Shown: piece by piece, positions 10,441-22,600 of the stretch
Layout of the letters: the number at the start of each line of letters is the position of its first letter
Position numbering within the stretch: the stretch's first letter is position 1
From: Mercenaria mercenaria
Taxonomy: Eukaryota > Mollusca > Bivalvia > Venerida > Veneridae
Length of the DNA stretch: 64,000 bases
NCBI RefSeq assembly: GCF_021730395.1
Contig: NC_069371.1
Location: 2,294,001 to 2,358,000, forward strand
Direction: 5' to 3'
The notes under the pieces: model-generated
Seen by the model: only the letters and a program-made list of their open reading frames with translations
Told to the model about the DNA's origin: nothing
The model's database searches: none
Position numbers and translations under genes: made by a program

Positions 10441-10585
10441 GAACTACTTTTTAGGATGGACTACTTTTTGACCCAAATAACATATACCGCCATTACCGGT
10501 GAGAAATAAATAATTTCAAGAAAGTTACAATAATACAAGAAAATAAGACCGGAAAGTGTCTGGTCCGCGGACCAAATAACAGGAT

Positions 10586-11642
10586 CACTTACATCTAAAA
10601 CTTTTCAACTTTATTTTCAACCAAGAATTTGTCTAAATAACTTGCCATTTCAACTAGGTCACATCGCTGTCACATCGCCCGCTATTAGCAAGCGAATGGC
10701 GCAAAATAAACTAAGGGAAGTAACTTTCAATTACACGGTCTTTAAGAATGTTTAATTACAGGTTTCCTTACATGCTTAATGCTACCACAATTTTGATCAA
10801 TAATATGAGAATAGGTATGATACAATCTTTAAGAAGACATTTTATAATGAATTCAAATCCAAGACTTATCAAGATAATTTGACAAATTTATTAGAGGTGT
10901 ACGAAGTTGCTCCCCTTAGAAACAAAGTTGTCATTTGTTTACAAAAGAAGGCACAACAAAACTGTCCAGTGTAATACTAATACATATCCTCCATTTGCTG
11001 AAAGGAAAAGGGTTTGTCATTTTAGAGGTGTTTATTTTGTTTTATAACAGTTTTGCTAATTTGGATGTTTAGGTTTAATAGGCAGACTATTAACATATCT
11101 AAACTTGAGAAGTATAATTTGAGCCACGCCATGAGAAAACCAACATACTGGCTTTATTTTAATAGCTCTTCATATGGTCTAGGAAATAGGTATATTTACA
11201 GTACAGATTATCTGTAAATTTACAGATAATCTATAAATGTACAGATTTTTCGGTCTATAGATTTACAGATTAAGCATGTTAAGTGTTTGAAAACTGCTCA
11301 AATTGTATTAGACTCAAAATCACAGTTTGGAATCAGTTGATATAGGCCTACTAATGGTATGCATAATTAGTGTTTGAAATTATTTTTTGTCCAATGGCAT
11401 TGTAGTACTTTTCAAATTTTCAGGAAATTTATTTTAAATAGTAAATTGGCAGAAAGACATTGCTGGTGTAATGCAAAACCTAATAATAGGATATGGTAGT
11501 GACTGATTAAACTGTGTTTTAATACAGGACTCGCACTGTCACTCACAAAATTCGCCATTGGCGAAAATCGTAATAATTTGGCAATGAAAATTCACTTTTG
11601 CCAAAAACTCCTGGCAAAGCATTTTTTCACTGCATTTTTTTA
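10586..11642. other. Intergenic, no gene seen
   Basis: AT-rich. Holds a fragment of the gagccacgccatgagaaaac MITE (about 11121-11160; fuller copies at 25193 and 49381) and a self-complementary stretch at 11207-11272 made of several tacagat/atctgta blocks. No open frame with a recognisable domain. Confidence 0.6.
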
Positions 11643-12320
11643 CAGGGTTCCAGATAAGCACTGTTTTATCGTTGAAACAAAATGATTTTCATCAGAAACG
11701 AATTAAATTCCAAAACCTGTCATTCAAAAACAAATTGATTTTCAATTTTAGTCATTTCGAAAAACCCTTGAAATTGCCGAAAACGCCAAGAAACCATCTT
11801 CCGATCGTTATGTTTACACTGATATATTTTGTCAGGGTGTTAATGCAAGTCAGTGATAAAAACCGAACCATGCCATTTATTAGCCTGCTAGAGTGATCTC
11901 CCCTTCTAAAAAATTGCAAGTATGGCATCGGCAGTAAGAAAGCGAGAATGACCAAAAAATACAAAACTGACAGTGCATTTCCTAATTTTGTGACAAGAAC
12001 GAAAAAATAATAATGAAGAAATTGTACATGGAATGTCATTTATTCTGGCTGTAAAAAGCCAGTGAAACATAGTTACTAAATGTAACATGGAAATTACTTC
12101 AGTCATAGAAAACGGCCTATTGGTGAAACAAGCGTTATTAAATGAATGATAGACAAGCTCCCTCCGACAAAACACTAAAAGTTTAAACTTTTTACAATGA
12201 AAAACAAATTAAAAATAAAAAAAAAACTAACTGAATTTAAAATTTGGTGGTGGAAAAACTAATTTGGGAAAAAATCATGAAGTGAAATACTAATTGCATG
12301 AAAAATTATCTGGAGCCCTG
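11643..12320. mobile_element. hAT-type non-autonomous element (MITE), 678 bp
   Basis: The left end cagggttccagataa at 11643 and the right end ttatctggagccctg at 12306-12320 are inverted copies with one mismatch. Ends of the CAGGGxTCCAGATAA type are typical of hAT elements. No matching 8-bp duplication is left outside, so the copy is probably old. Short open frames on both strands inside (for example 11752-12039 on -) carry no hAT transposase motif. Confidence 0.6.
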
Positions 12321-13147
12321 GTTAACAATCGCAGAATGGTTTTCTTATCTTCTCCAGATGTACGACAAAGCGCATTTCCATAGGCATAAAAATCAATACC
12401 AGTCTACAATACATTATCCGGATTATTGAAAGGTTAAAATGTGTCACACATGGAGGTGCGAATATACATAAGACATTTTTTACAGTTTGTGTAAATTATT
12501 TTTGACAAGCATGACGAGTGACTCAATTGTATGTTTGTTTAAGTTAATTGAACAGCTGATTAAAGAAAACTGTACAAATTAGCTGATACACTAGGTGATA
12601 ATTGATTGGATGCTGGCAAAAATAATTAAAAAGCCTCTTCCGACGTGGCTGACTTCCTGAAGTGAAGTTTAAAATGAAGTTTTATACATGTAACTTAGTT
12701 TAATATAGGTCATAAACGTTATAGATCTAGATTTGCCTGATACTACCACCATCCAAAAAGTCTACATTTGAAAGTGCTACTCCACATGCAATCTGTTTAG
12801 ACTACATGCATTCAGACAGCAGTGGTTTAATGAATTTGATTGAATATATATATTTTTTTATGTTTTTTAAATTGCTTTAAGATAATATTATTCGTAGGAT
12901 AAGTTTTGGATAGCAGTATGAAATCATGTTCGTACATGCAAGTTTGTATGTTCTTGTGTAAGTTGTCAGTTGCAGAAACTATTGTTGTCAGTTGCAGAAA
13001 CTATTGTTGTAAGAATAAATTTGTTAACATTAACAGTTTTCATTGTGGTGTGTTGTATATAATATACAGTTTAGAATAAATATTTAATTTTAAAGATATC
13101 CATTATATACAATAATTATAGAATATAGTACCGGTATATTTCAAACT
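12321..13147. other. Intergenic, no gene seen
   Basis: AT-rich. Contains a doubled 23-bp word, gttgtcagttgcagaaacta (about 12962 and 12985), and gctactccacatgcaat at 12776, which recurs at 15979. Confidence 0.5.
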
Positions 13148-13560
13148 GCTCGCCCTTGCAAAAATGCAGTTGAAAATCCATGGAATTCTTTGAAAATTCA
13201 TTGGAAATCATTGCAGTAAAGTTCAAGGAATTTCTAAGAATTCTTTGCAAAAGTTTGGAAAGGTTTGATGGAAAAACATTGGAAAACATTGCTGGTATTG
13301 GCACAAAATTCCAATGAATTCCTATGAATTCCAATGAAATTTGTTATGAAAATCCAAACAATTTCAAAGAATTGCAATCTAGAAAAAGATTGGAAATCTT
13401 TGGAATTTCAGTAAGGCCTGGCACTGAGGAAAAGATTGCAATTCATTGAAATTTTTACTATTGTACCTAAACAGATACAATATTAACTATGGAAAACTTT
13501 AGAATACCTTGAAATTCTAAAGAAATTCCAAGAAATCCAAAGAAAAAAATGAAATAATAT
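13148..13560. repeat. TTGGAAA/AATTCC-rich inverted repeat, left arm
   Basis: Starts gctcgcccttgcaaaaatgc and continues as a degenerate run of short words such as attggaaaacattg, gaattccaatga and ttggaaatctttgg. Its start matches the inverted start of the right arm (gagctgcccctgcaaaaac on -, at 15926-15950). Confidence 0.55.
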
Positions 13561-15564
13561 CGTTACAAAATTATTTTAATATAATATTGAGACAGATCTG
13601 GGCTTCACAAAACACAAAAAGCATAAAATTCAAAGGAGAATAAACATCTGTCAGCAGCTTTTACATCTGTGGTTAAGAATAATAAAAATTCACTTAGCTT
13701 AAACTTAAAAATTAAACTACAAGATATATGATATATCAAATAAAAAAAATTATTTGATAGAAATTAAGTTATGAATACAACAAAATCAATTTTGGAGTAT
13801 TGTAGGCTCAATATAAGGTGGCATCAGAATGTCTCTTTGCTTTTCCAAAACCATCAACAGGGTCAGGTACTTCATTCCAGCCATTTCTGAAAATGATATA
13901 TATAGAAACAAATTATATTAATAATAATTATTGCAATTAAAATATAATATTAGACAATACAATATAACCTAGTATAGTAGTATGTGAAATGAAAACTCTA
14001 AAGCCAGTTTTAATTTGTAGTTACCATTTAAACATTCTACATGTATCAAAACCATTTAATTATTGGACACTGAAATGAAAATATTGAGAGCACGACCTGT
14101 GGGTACTATCCCTCATCTGTGTAAGTGCTGACCATACAATATGCAAGTTTATTTTTTTTTAATCTGTTTGATGTTAACCCCAATAAAATAAATAAATTAT
14201 CAACCTTTTATAGTAATTTGTATAGTATAAGTGTTTGCAAACTTACAATTTAGTTGAAATATTCTGTAATTTATGTTTGATGGAATTTCTGTCTGTGTTC
14301 TCATATCATCCTGTAGCATAGTCACTGAAGCCATCTGATTTCGCTGACTACATCAATTCATACATATGTGTTGAAGGCATACTTCTAATAACTAAACACA
14401 TGTACACTCCTTCACCTGAAAATGTTTAGACTCTGTTGTAAGTCCGAGGTTCAAAGTGATTTTACTATCATTTTAGTACTTAATAATTACAAGAAATAAA
14501 TAATTGAAAACTGCAATAATTAAGTATTAAATAAACTGTTGCTTCAGAAGCATAATTATCTATCATTAACATATACCTGAAAAAATTACCTGTAACCAGG
14601 TGAAAGTTCAATCTACTGAGATGAATAAAGTTCCAGTTTCAGTCTATTTATTCTAGACCTGTGACATATAGCTTTAAAACTTACATTTTACATTAGAAAG
14701 TTTGATATTCAAAATTGTTCTTACCTGCATGATATCCCTCTAAAAACATTTTAGAGTTTCAAGTTTTATTCCATTTGCCTCCAACAATATGAACAAAGAA
14801 CTTCCTGTTTACATTCAAATTTTTGTATTCATGGGTGATTTTCTTTGGTATAATAGTTACTGAAGGGAATATCTAGAATGTTCTTAAAATATATATGTAT
14901 ATAGTTCATGGGAGAATTTATCCATTTATTTGCTCACAGAATTTGCAAAGATCACAGAAAAAAAAAAACAAGCAGAAATATTGGGATTATTTTTTGGGGT
15001 ACAGGTGTAAAACGGCTTCAGAAGCCTGTATTTTCATTGGTCCTTATCTTGAACAGAATGTCCAGGTGTTATGGTGTTATCATGATGCTACCTCTGTGTG
15101 TTAACACATCAGTATACATTGAACAGCAGTATATAAGTGACTGTAAAAGCTAGATAATTAATCATTGCCAATCATCAAAGGAATAGACTTATTCAGTTAT
15201 GATGATGTAACATTATAAGCATGATTTCATTAACAAATTTGTTGGACTCATGAAATGACTTTTAATGCCTATTATCTGATGCTTTTGTTTGAGATATTCA
15301 ATAACCAAGAAATAAATAGCTTATATACTGGGACATAATTTTATTATTTTCAATGATATATCTTGTACTTTACATCAATTAATAAAATGATAGAATTCTA
15401 ATATGTATCTTTTTAATACACAAAATGAAAACATTGACTTAAATTTTAATTAGTTAGATTGCTTGATTCATTTCAATTAATTTGGATATCTATATGACCA
15501 TTAAACTAAGAAAAGTAATTACAGTTGGAAATAAAACTTGCTTGTGAAACAATTGCAAAAGTGT
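13561..15564. other. Core between the two TTGGAAA arms
   Basis: About 2 kb, AT-rich. Possible - strand exon-like pieces follow acceptors: near 13888 a frame reads NGWNEVPDPVDGFGKAKRHS then a stop, and near 14345 a frame reads MASVTMLQDDMRTQTEIPSN up to a donor. Their splice phases do not fit together, so I make no gene call. If the arms are termini of a DNA transposon, this core might hold its decayed gene. Confidence 0.35.
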
Positions 15565-15950
15565 AGACTTTCCCTTTTTGAAAGAATTTATTAGCTAAAA
15601 CTAAAGTCCAAGTTATTCCAATATTTTCCAAATGCTAAACTCAGAACACAAAAGCCCAAGGATTTCCAAAGACATTGAAATCTGATTTGAGGGAGCAAAA
15701 TATAAGTCCAAAGTAATCCATAGTTTTCTGATTTGGAAAACATTGGATTTGTTTGGATTATTTTTTCAAAGTTTTCCATAGTATTCAAAAAGTATAATCC
15801 AAACAAATCTTAAGATTTTCAATGAATTCTTTGCTGCAATTTAAATTAAAAAATCTTACTAGGAAAACTTTGCATTATCTTAAGAAATCTAAGGAATTCT
15901 TTTGAATGAGAAAAACATTGAAATTGTTTTTGCAGGGGCAGCTCCCACAA
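15565..15950. repeat. TTGGAAA/AATTCC-rich inverted repeat, right arm
   Basis: Mirror of the arm at 13148-13560. Words such as tccaaagacattg, tttccatagtattc and gaattcttttgaatg end in ttgtttttgcaggggcagct. Confidence 0.55.
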
Positions 15951-17661
15951 TGTCTTTTGTAAGGTCTCGGATTCTTTCGCTACTCCACATGCAATTTTGG
16001 CTACATTTTTTGGCTAAAGGTGAATAAGATTTGGCTACAAGATTTTCAATTTGGCTAAAAGATTGGTTACAAGAAAATTTATCCCATCACCACAGCTGTG
16101 TGTAAGTTTGATTGGTAAGTGTTTTGGGCTATTCTGAAACTAATTATCCACCAAGTACAACAGTAAAGTAGGGACAAGAGGTGTGTTATTGATTTTATTT
16201 GCTCTGACGTCATGGGTGATTCCATGGAACTGCTCACATTTAAGGGTGCCCATCTTAAGATAAAATACCGAAATTGGTGACATTTTCTGCATGCTGTAAT
16301 AATATAAGTTTTCCACATAAAACACAGAAATAAAAAAAAAAAGATAAAACTTGAAAGAATTGTTAAGTGATTTTTTTGTATTTCGAAATTTATAAATCCA
16401 GAAACAAAAATTAATTACAAACACTAAGTAGGTTAATGTTTATTCAATTAAATGTGCGGCTCAGCTGCTTGTAGCTTATTAAACTTTATAAATACACATT
16501 AATAAACACTAACCTATACATAAAGGTCATCTTTAACTTTCAGCCATTTCTGCTGACTTTGATTTTTCTGAAAATACCAAAAAATCAAAGTCAAGGAAAA
16601 TGGCTGAATCTCACAAATGACCTTAATTGATGCATACTGTTAATAAACCAGTTGATTTTAGGCTGCGGTTTTGAGAATAAATATAATTTCATCATATGAT
16701 CAAGTCGTCTAAGTAAGGCAATGAAAGCTGTTTCCTAAGTTTATCTTGTGTAAATTATCTACATTATAATTTTCCCAACTTAAACAAATTCTAAGGGCAT
16801 TTTCTCAGTTCCACCAGTGTTAGTGGCATTCCTAAAATAATGAAAAGAAAGTCTGAAATAGAAGCTACATGATTATAAATACAAACTTGATAAACATACT
16901 GAGGGTAGGAAATTATATCAATATAAGAACTATAGTTTTCAGTTTGTTAAAAATTTACATTAGAAATGACACATTTAGATGAAATTCATTAGAAATGCAA
17001 GTTGGTATAATTATTATTACCTCCTTTTGTCTAGGTTGCATATCCAAGATAGATATCAATAATAAAAGAATTTGGAAGCAGCACACAGTTTTAACACCTG
17101 CATTTTGGTTAAGATTGTTGAAACATTTCATATAGTGAATATACCATTAATCATGTTAGATGTTTTACTTAGTTTTATATTATCCTGCAATATTGTCATA
17201 CAACAAGAACAAAATTTTTATGTAAACACATTTTTACTTTCTTTAGTAGGTGCCATGGTATAGAAAGATTGCAAGCATCTAAAGAAGGCAAGCATTTCAG
17301 ACATGTTGAAAAGTGACAGGATTTTCAAGTAGTGGCACAGTCACTAGAAATTTTACTCTGGAGACTTCTGCTTTGGAGATTTTACCATTACTGTCTTGTA
17401 CGTGAAAAATCAAAGTAACAAAAACAGTGTAACTGTAATACTAGTAGTTCAAAATTAGACGAAATTAGAAAAGAACTTATGTAACGGGAACAGTGTCCAG
17501 ACAGTTTGCAAGAAGTCTAGAGTTCAGTATACAGTTAACCAGAATATTATCTATATTAGGACCAGGATGATTTCAACATTTTGAGACCAGTAATAATTAG
17601 TATGAAATCGAATCAAACCGGTTAATCAGCCACAATATTGAAAATGCTCTTTGCCTTCCAG
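15951..17661. other. Intergenic, no gene seen
   Basis: Includes a short run of tttggctac/tttggctaaa words (15993-16070) and a long imperfect hairpin (16522-16625). Short frames such as 16140-16424 on - have no recognisable domain. Confidence 0.5.
16522..16625. repeat. Imperfect hairpin, about 100 bp
   Basis: aaggtcat near 16522 pairs with atgacctt ending at 16625. The inner arms cagccatttctgctgacttt and the inverse of caaagtcaaggaaaatggct pair closely around a short loop near 16575. It has the shape of a small foldback MITE. Confidence 0.7.
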
Positions 17662-17710
17662 ATGACCGTATCAAGTTTCTTCCAGCAGCTGACCTCATTA
17701 GGAAGTTACG
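17662..17710 (+). other. Possible small upstream (5' UTR) exon
   Basis: A pyrimidine-rich acceptor (tttgccttccag, ending 17661) is followed by 49 bases and then a donor (acg|gtaatt). One frame is open across it and reads LPDDRIKFLPAADLIRKLR. It lies upstream of the zinc-finger gene on the same strand and could be a 5' exon of it. A second acceptor (ttctgttacag) ends at 18137, upstream of the start codon. Speculative without transcript data. Confidence 0.25.
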
Positions 17711-18324
17711 GTAATTGTTTGCGAGTAGTTTGAAAATTAGTAAGTCATATTTTGGTGTGTTTCATTTTGTATATATATCACAACAGGCGAATATGAGACT
17801 ATTGATAACGTTGATTGATGTGTTTTAGCGGAAATATAATGTGGGTCAATGTGTTGGTCAAAGAAATATATAAAGTACAAATGTACGCTTTGTGATGTTC
17901 ATTGTTTAAGAGTGATTAGTGGTTTTGCAAAATTGAAACCTGTTTCACCTAGTAATCGAATTGGATCCAATTAACCGAGTGATCATCCCAGTCCTAATCT
18001 ATATATAGTAAGTTCACACAGCTGAAATTTTGTTGAGCAGAATGAAGATGCCTGCAAAGTTTTGCAATGTATGCATAGTTGACCGTGCTAGCGCAAAATG
18101 AAATTTTAGCATTAATTTTTAAGGTCTTCTGTTACAGATGAATAAGGGCTAGATGACTACATATTTGGTGAGGTAAAGATACATCTGGAAATAGCATTAC
18201 ATGGGGATATTTTCAAGTTGTTATATGTCATCAGGAAACAGATATATGATCTTCTTTGTTCAAGAACAAGGCAGCTTGAAATATTAGTAACGTAATTTTG
18301 GAGCAATGTTGACAGGAAAGTAAA

Positions 18325-19605
18325 ATGGAAGAATTTCAGAAAGAAACTCTCATAGATTCTGTAAACTGTGACAAAATTGTGTCAGCATTAGTTGGAGAGA
18401 GTGAACAGTTTGAAAAGCAGTTAAGTGGTACAAATGTCAACTCTGAACCAGATGTAGCAGCTGGTGTGAGAGCTAGTGTGACAGTACATGACTCCTCAAA
18501 CTACGAGGGTGTAGAATTGGGACACACTATGACTTACCCTACCAAAGTAAAGAAATGTGTAAATAAGAAGAGCAGTCATGAAGAACTGAGTGAGAATGAC
18601 CAGTCTCTACAAGAAGATATGACATCTGAAGATAAGGATGCTAATTTTAGTGCTTCAAATGATAAGGATGCTAATGTTAGTGCTTCAGATAATAAGGATG
18701 TTAATGTTAGTACTTCAGATGATGTATTAGCATTATTTCCCTTTGTCTGTGGTATATGTGATGAAAAATTTAACATTTTAGTAAGTTACTTTATGCATAT
18801 TTCAACGCATGAAAATGCTAACACATTGTTACATTGCTGTGACCAGACAGATGTTGATGAGGGTTGTTTCTTGTTTTCGTGTGGCATTTGTGATATAAAG
18901 TACCCAACTTTGTGTACTCTTTACCAACATCTACTTGAAACAGAAGGTGTGACTGACTTTGTTTTCAGGGGTAGAGTAAGAACAGCGCATGCTTGTAATG
19001 AAACTAGTGAAAATTTTGAAATTCCACGAAACAGTGCAGAGTGTTATAGGGTAAAAGTAAAGGGAATACATACTCTTGATAAAGGTATCAATTCAAACAT
19101 TTCAATGGATGATGTAAAGTTTGATATAAAAGGTTCCTTGGATGATGATAATTTACTTGGTAACTCAGGAGATGACGATGATAATTTACGTGGTAACTCA
19201 GGAGATGACGATGATAATTTACGTGGTAACTCAGGAGATGACGATGATACCACAATAATCAATGAGAGTGTTGTTGGAGAAGAGATTGAAACTGGAAGAA
19301 AATATGTAAAAGACCTAAAGATCATTGAAAGAAAACAACTGAAGAGAAAGAAAAGAGGCAAAAGAAAAGTAAATGCTAAAAATGCAAATAAAACATTGTT
19401 AAATGAATGTAAGAAGACTAAAGGGAGTATCCTTGCAGGCACAGATAGGAACACATCATTGAGAATAGAAGGAACAGACATACCTGCTGTTGCATCTAAT
19501 GATTATGACAATGATGATTGTTATGATGATGAAAAAGTAGTTGATGGTATAAATGATGATGGAATCAACTGTCATGAAGATACTGTTGAAGGAAAACACA
19601 CAAAG
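18325..19605 (+). CDS. Zinc-finger gene, coding exon 1 (427 codons)
   Basis: Starts MEEFQKETLIDSVNCDKIVS. Ends ...EGKHTK at the donor aag|gtaatt (19606). Reading on through the intron would add only 13 residues before a stop at 19645-19647. Internal repeats: three SASxDKDAN/VS-type units (about residues 105-133) and three 11-residue GDDDDNLRGNS units (about 275-310), the latter from near-identical 33-bp DNA repeats at 19140-19250. Upstream, a better acceptor at 18137 than the weak one at 18315 suggests a leader with the short uORF MNKG. Confidence 0.85.
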
Positions 19606-22600
19606 GTAATTAAAGTGCCAAACCAGGGAGGTTTAATGTTTAGTTAAAGTCTAATCTCAGTTTCTTTTACAGGAGTTTAGTTTCAATCATAGTAACCTAC
19701 TCAAATACTAATACTAATTTACCTACAAAATTGTATGCATGTTCAAGCAAACAAACAATCAAGTATAATGTAATCTCTTTTTCTTTCCAGTGGGGATGGT
19801 GGGGGGACAAATCATTTGTATAATAATTTTATTATTTTAAAAAAGAAATTATTAAGGAACAGTTTGTATGAAATATATTTGACATGACATAACATTGTTT
19901 TTTCACTTCGCTATTTCGAGGGTTCAATGCAATAAGGGCGTATCTACATATGATTATTATATGTAGATACGCCCTTATTGCGTTGAACCCTCGATTTGAT
20001 GAATTATGAGAAGTATTCTACTCACACATGCATTGGCATTGTAATCAGCCTAGGTTAAAGCTTTGCATGTATTGTATTGAAACTTCACACAATGCTTCCA
20101 AGTCATAACGAATACTACATTATTACATTATAAACCAAACTAGATAAATTTAATGTAACTTTGGAACATTTTTGAACATAGAAATTTGTTTAAAGATTTT
20201 TGTACATTTAACTATCAATCTGTATCGCAGAAACAGCTATTAATATATGCATCTCAATAACAGCTGTTATATGTATCTCAATAACAGCTATTATATGTAT
20301 CTCAATAACAGCTTTTAATATATGTATCTCAGTAACAGCTATTAATATATGCATCTCAGTAACAGCTATTATATGTATCTCAATAACAGCTTTTAATATA
20401 TGTATCTCAGTAACGATCTATTAATTATGCATTAATAACACTATTTTAAAGTATTCAATAACAGCTTTATAGTTTGTACATAACAGCTTTTAATATATGT
20501 ATCTCAGTAACAGCTATTAATATATGCATCTCAATAACAGCTATTATATGTATCTCAATAACAGCTATTATATGTATCTCAATAACAGCTTTTAATATAT
20601 GTATCTCAGTAACAGCTATTAATATATGCATCTCAATAACAGCTATTATATGTATCTCAATAACAGCTATTATATGTATCTCAATAACAGCTTTTAATAT
20701 ATGTATCTCAGTAACAGCTATTAATATATGCATCTCAATAACAGCTATTTTATGTATCTCAATAACAGCTATTATATGTATCTCAGTAACAGCTATTAAT
20801 ATATGCATCTCGATAACAGCTATTATATGTATCTCAATAACAGCTATTATATGTATCTCAATAACAGCTTTTAATATATGTATCTCAGTAACAGCTATTA
20901 ATATATGCATCTCAATAACAGTTATTATATGTTTCTCAATAACAGCTATTATATCCCAGTAACAGCTATTATATTACTTTTTATTAGGTGGACGGATAGC
21001 TCAGTGGTTTGCACACTGGCCTTCCAATCCTGAGGTCGGGGGTTCGATCCCCGGCAGCTACTTGGGAATTTTCAGAAACGCTTTTCAGTGTTTCCCACCC
21101 AACTAGAGGTGTACTGGTCAGGAACCCAGACAATCCTTGCGTGTATCAGTGCTATACACTGGGCACGTTAAAAGAACCAGGCTGTCTATTCGCAACGAGC
21201 TAGGCTAAGTTAGCCGGACAAGCCTGTATCTGATTTCTGATCTCTCTGTGGGGGCTTTGTCTCACTCTGTCCCTCTGGTCAGATCGCTCTGTGTCTGTAA
21301 TAGTAGAGGATGAATTATGCGCCCTGTGTGGCTGCATTTGAACTATGTAAAGCGCCTTTGAACGTGAAATTGATCATGAAAAGGGCGCTATATAAATCTG
21401 GTATAATAATAATAATAATAATAATAATATGTATCAGATTTTAGCTTCAAATAATGTATTTACTGTTAGATAATTATGTCTGCCACATATAGTAGGGGAG
21501 ACATTTTGGTATAGTGCAGCACTGAACAGATTTACAGCAAACTTCACAAGTGATCATTGTCAGCCTAGTTGTGCATATCTGGCATTTTCCAGATAGATGA
21601 ACTTGTTCTCAACAAAACGGACACCATTCCCACATACCCTGCACATACTGATTTGTTTTTAACAATTGACAGGTGCCTTTCCCGAATACCCTGCACATAG
21701 GAACTTGCTCTCAATAAGGCCTAAAAATATTCTTTGTTTCCAGTAACATGTTAAAAAAAGTTAGGGTAGGTAGGTCAGAAAATATATATTTTCTTTTAAT
21801 TAAGTGAGACTTTTCATGTCAAAAAATGAATACAAATAAGGAGGTTATACCTGTAGAGCATCAGTATGTTGATTTTTAACATGATTAACCATGTTTAAAG
21901 CATAGAAAGTGCAGTTCTGCAACTTTTTCTTAAGAAGGTAAAAAAAAGTCTCTTGGGCCATAAAAACAGTTAGGGTCAAGCCAAAACTTAGGGTAGGTCA
22001 GAATACCGGAAACAAACATTATTTTTATGCCGAAGTACCTAACTGGCACTTTTTCTTCATGCCCAGCTCAGTTTGACTTGAATTCAGCAAATGAGTTTAC
22101 CTGTGCACATGTAGTTCAGGTAGACATTTTGAAATTGTCATTTAGAACCTTTACCTTGTGTGACATTGTGATTGGGAAATTTGTATTGTAATATTATACA
22201 TCTAAACTTTCAAACAGATTAACTTTCAAAAATACATGAAATGCCTTCATTAACGTTTTTGTGTAAATTCTAGAACTGATTTATATTTTCACAGAAGAAG
22301 CGAGTGTCAAAAAACCGTAAAGATCAGCTGTTTCCATGTGAGATATGTGGAGCAGTTGTTAAACACCAGTACCTAAAGAGACACAGAAGTACTCATGAAG
22401 AACGTACACTAGCATGTGACCAGTGTGAAAATGTGGTAGGCAGTTTCATTCAATGCTAAAATTATTGTACATTGACCAGTCTGTTTGAGGAAGCTCCGAA
22501 GCATTTCTTAGTTATATACCTGTACTTACTTGATATCCATAATCTTTTCAAGAGTAAATCATTGGTCCAGGGTTATAAAGAGTAAATCATTGGTCCCAGG

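Larger units (their letters stand above)
6501..10585 (+). mobile_element. Merlin (IS1595/ISXO2-type) DNA transposon, apparently with intact transposase
   Basis: Termini are set by an inverted pair. The left end reads atcctgttatttggtccgcg at 6501; the right end reads ggtccgcggaccaaataaca then ggat, ending at 10585. Each terminus contains the self-complementary core ggtccgcggacc. Between them lie a tandem array of related ends (6690-7697), a 121-aa ORF, a 543-aa transposase and a three-copy minisatellite (10202-10440). No 8-9-bp target duplication could be found, so the exact boundaries are uncertain. The real TIR may include the internal ccaggagtatatata motif of the array. Confidence 0.65.

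Noticed and set aside
13850-14350. Two exon-like pieces on the minus strand (NGWNEVPDPVDGFGKAKRHS; MASVTMLQDDMRTQTEIPSN)
   Set aside because: Splice sites look fair, but the phases do not join without a stop and neither piece is recognisable.
20467-20962. Long repetitive proteins on both strands (147 and 162 aa)
   Set aside because: They arise because minisatellite periods of 24 and 27 bp are multiples of three. Both strands are open and no non-repeat sequence is attached.
20991-21056. Genuine tRNA gene
   Set aside because: Box A and B are present, but the sequence continues into a SINE body and (ATA)n tail, and the cloverleaf is imperfect.
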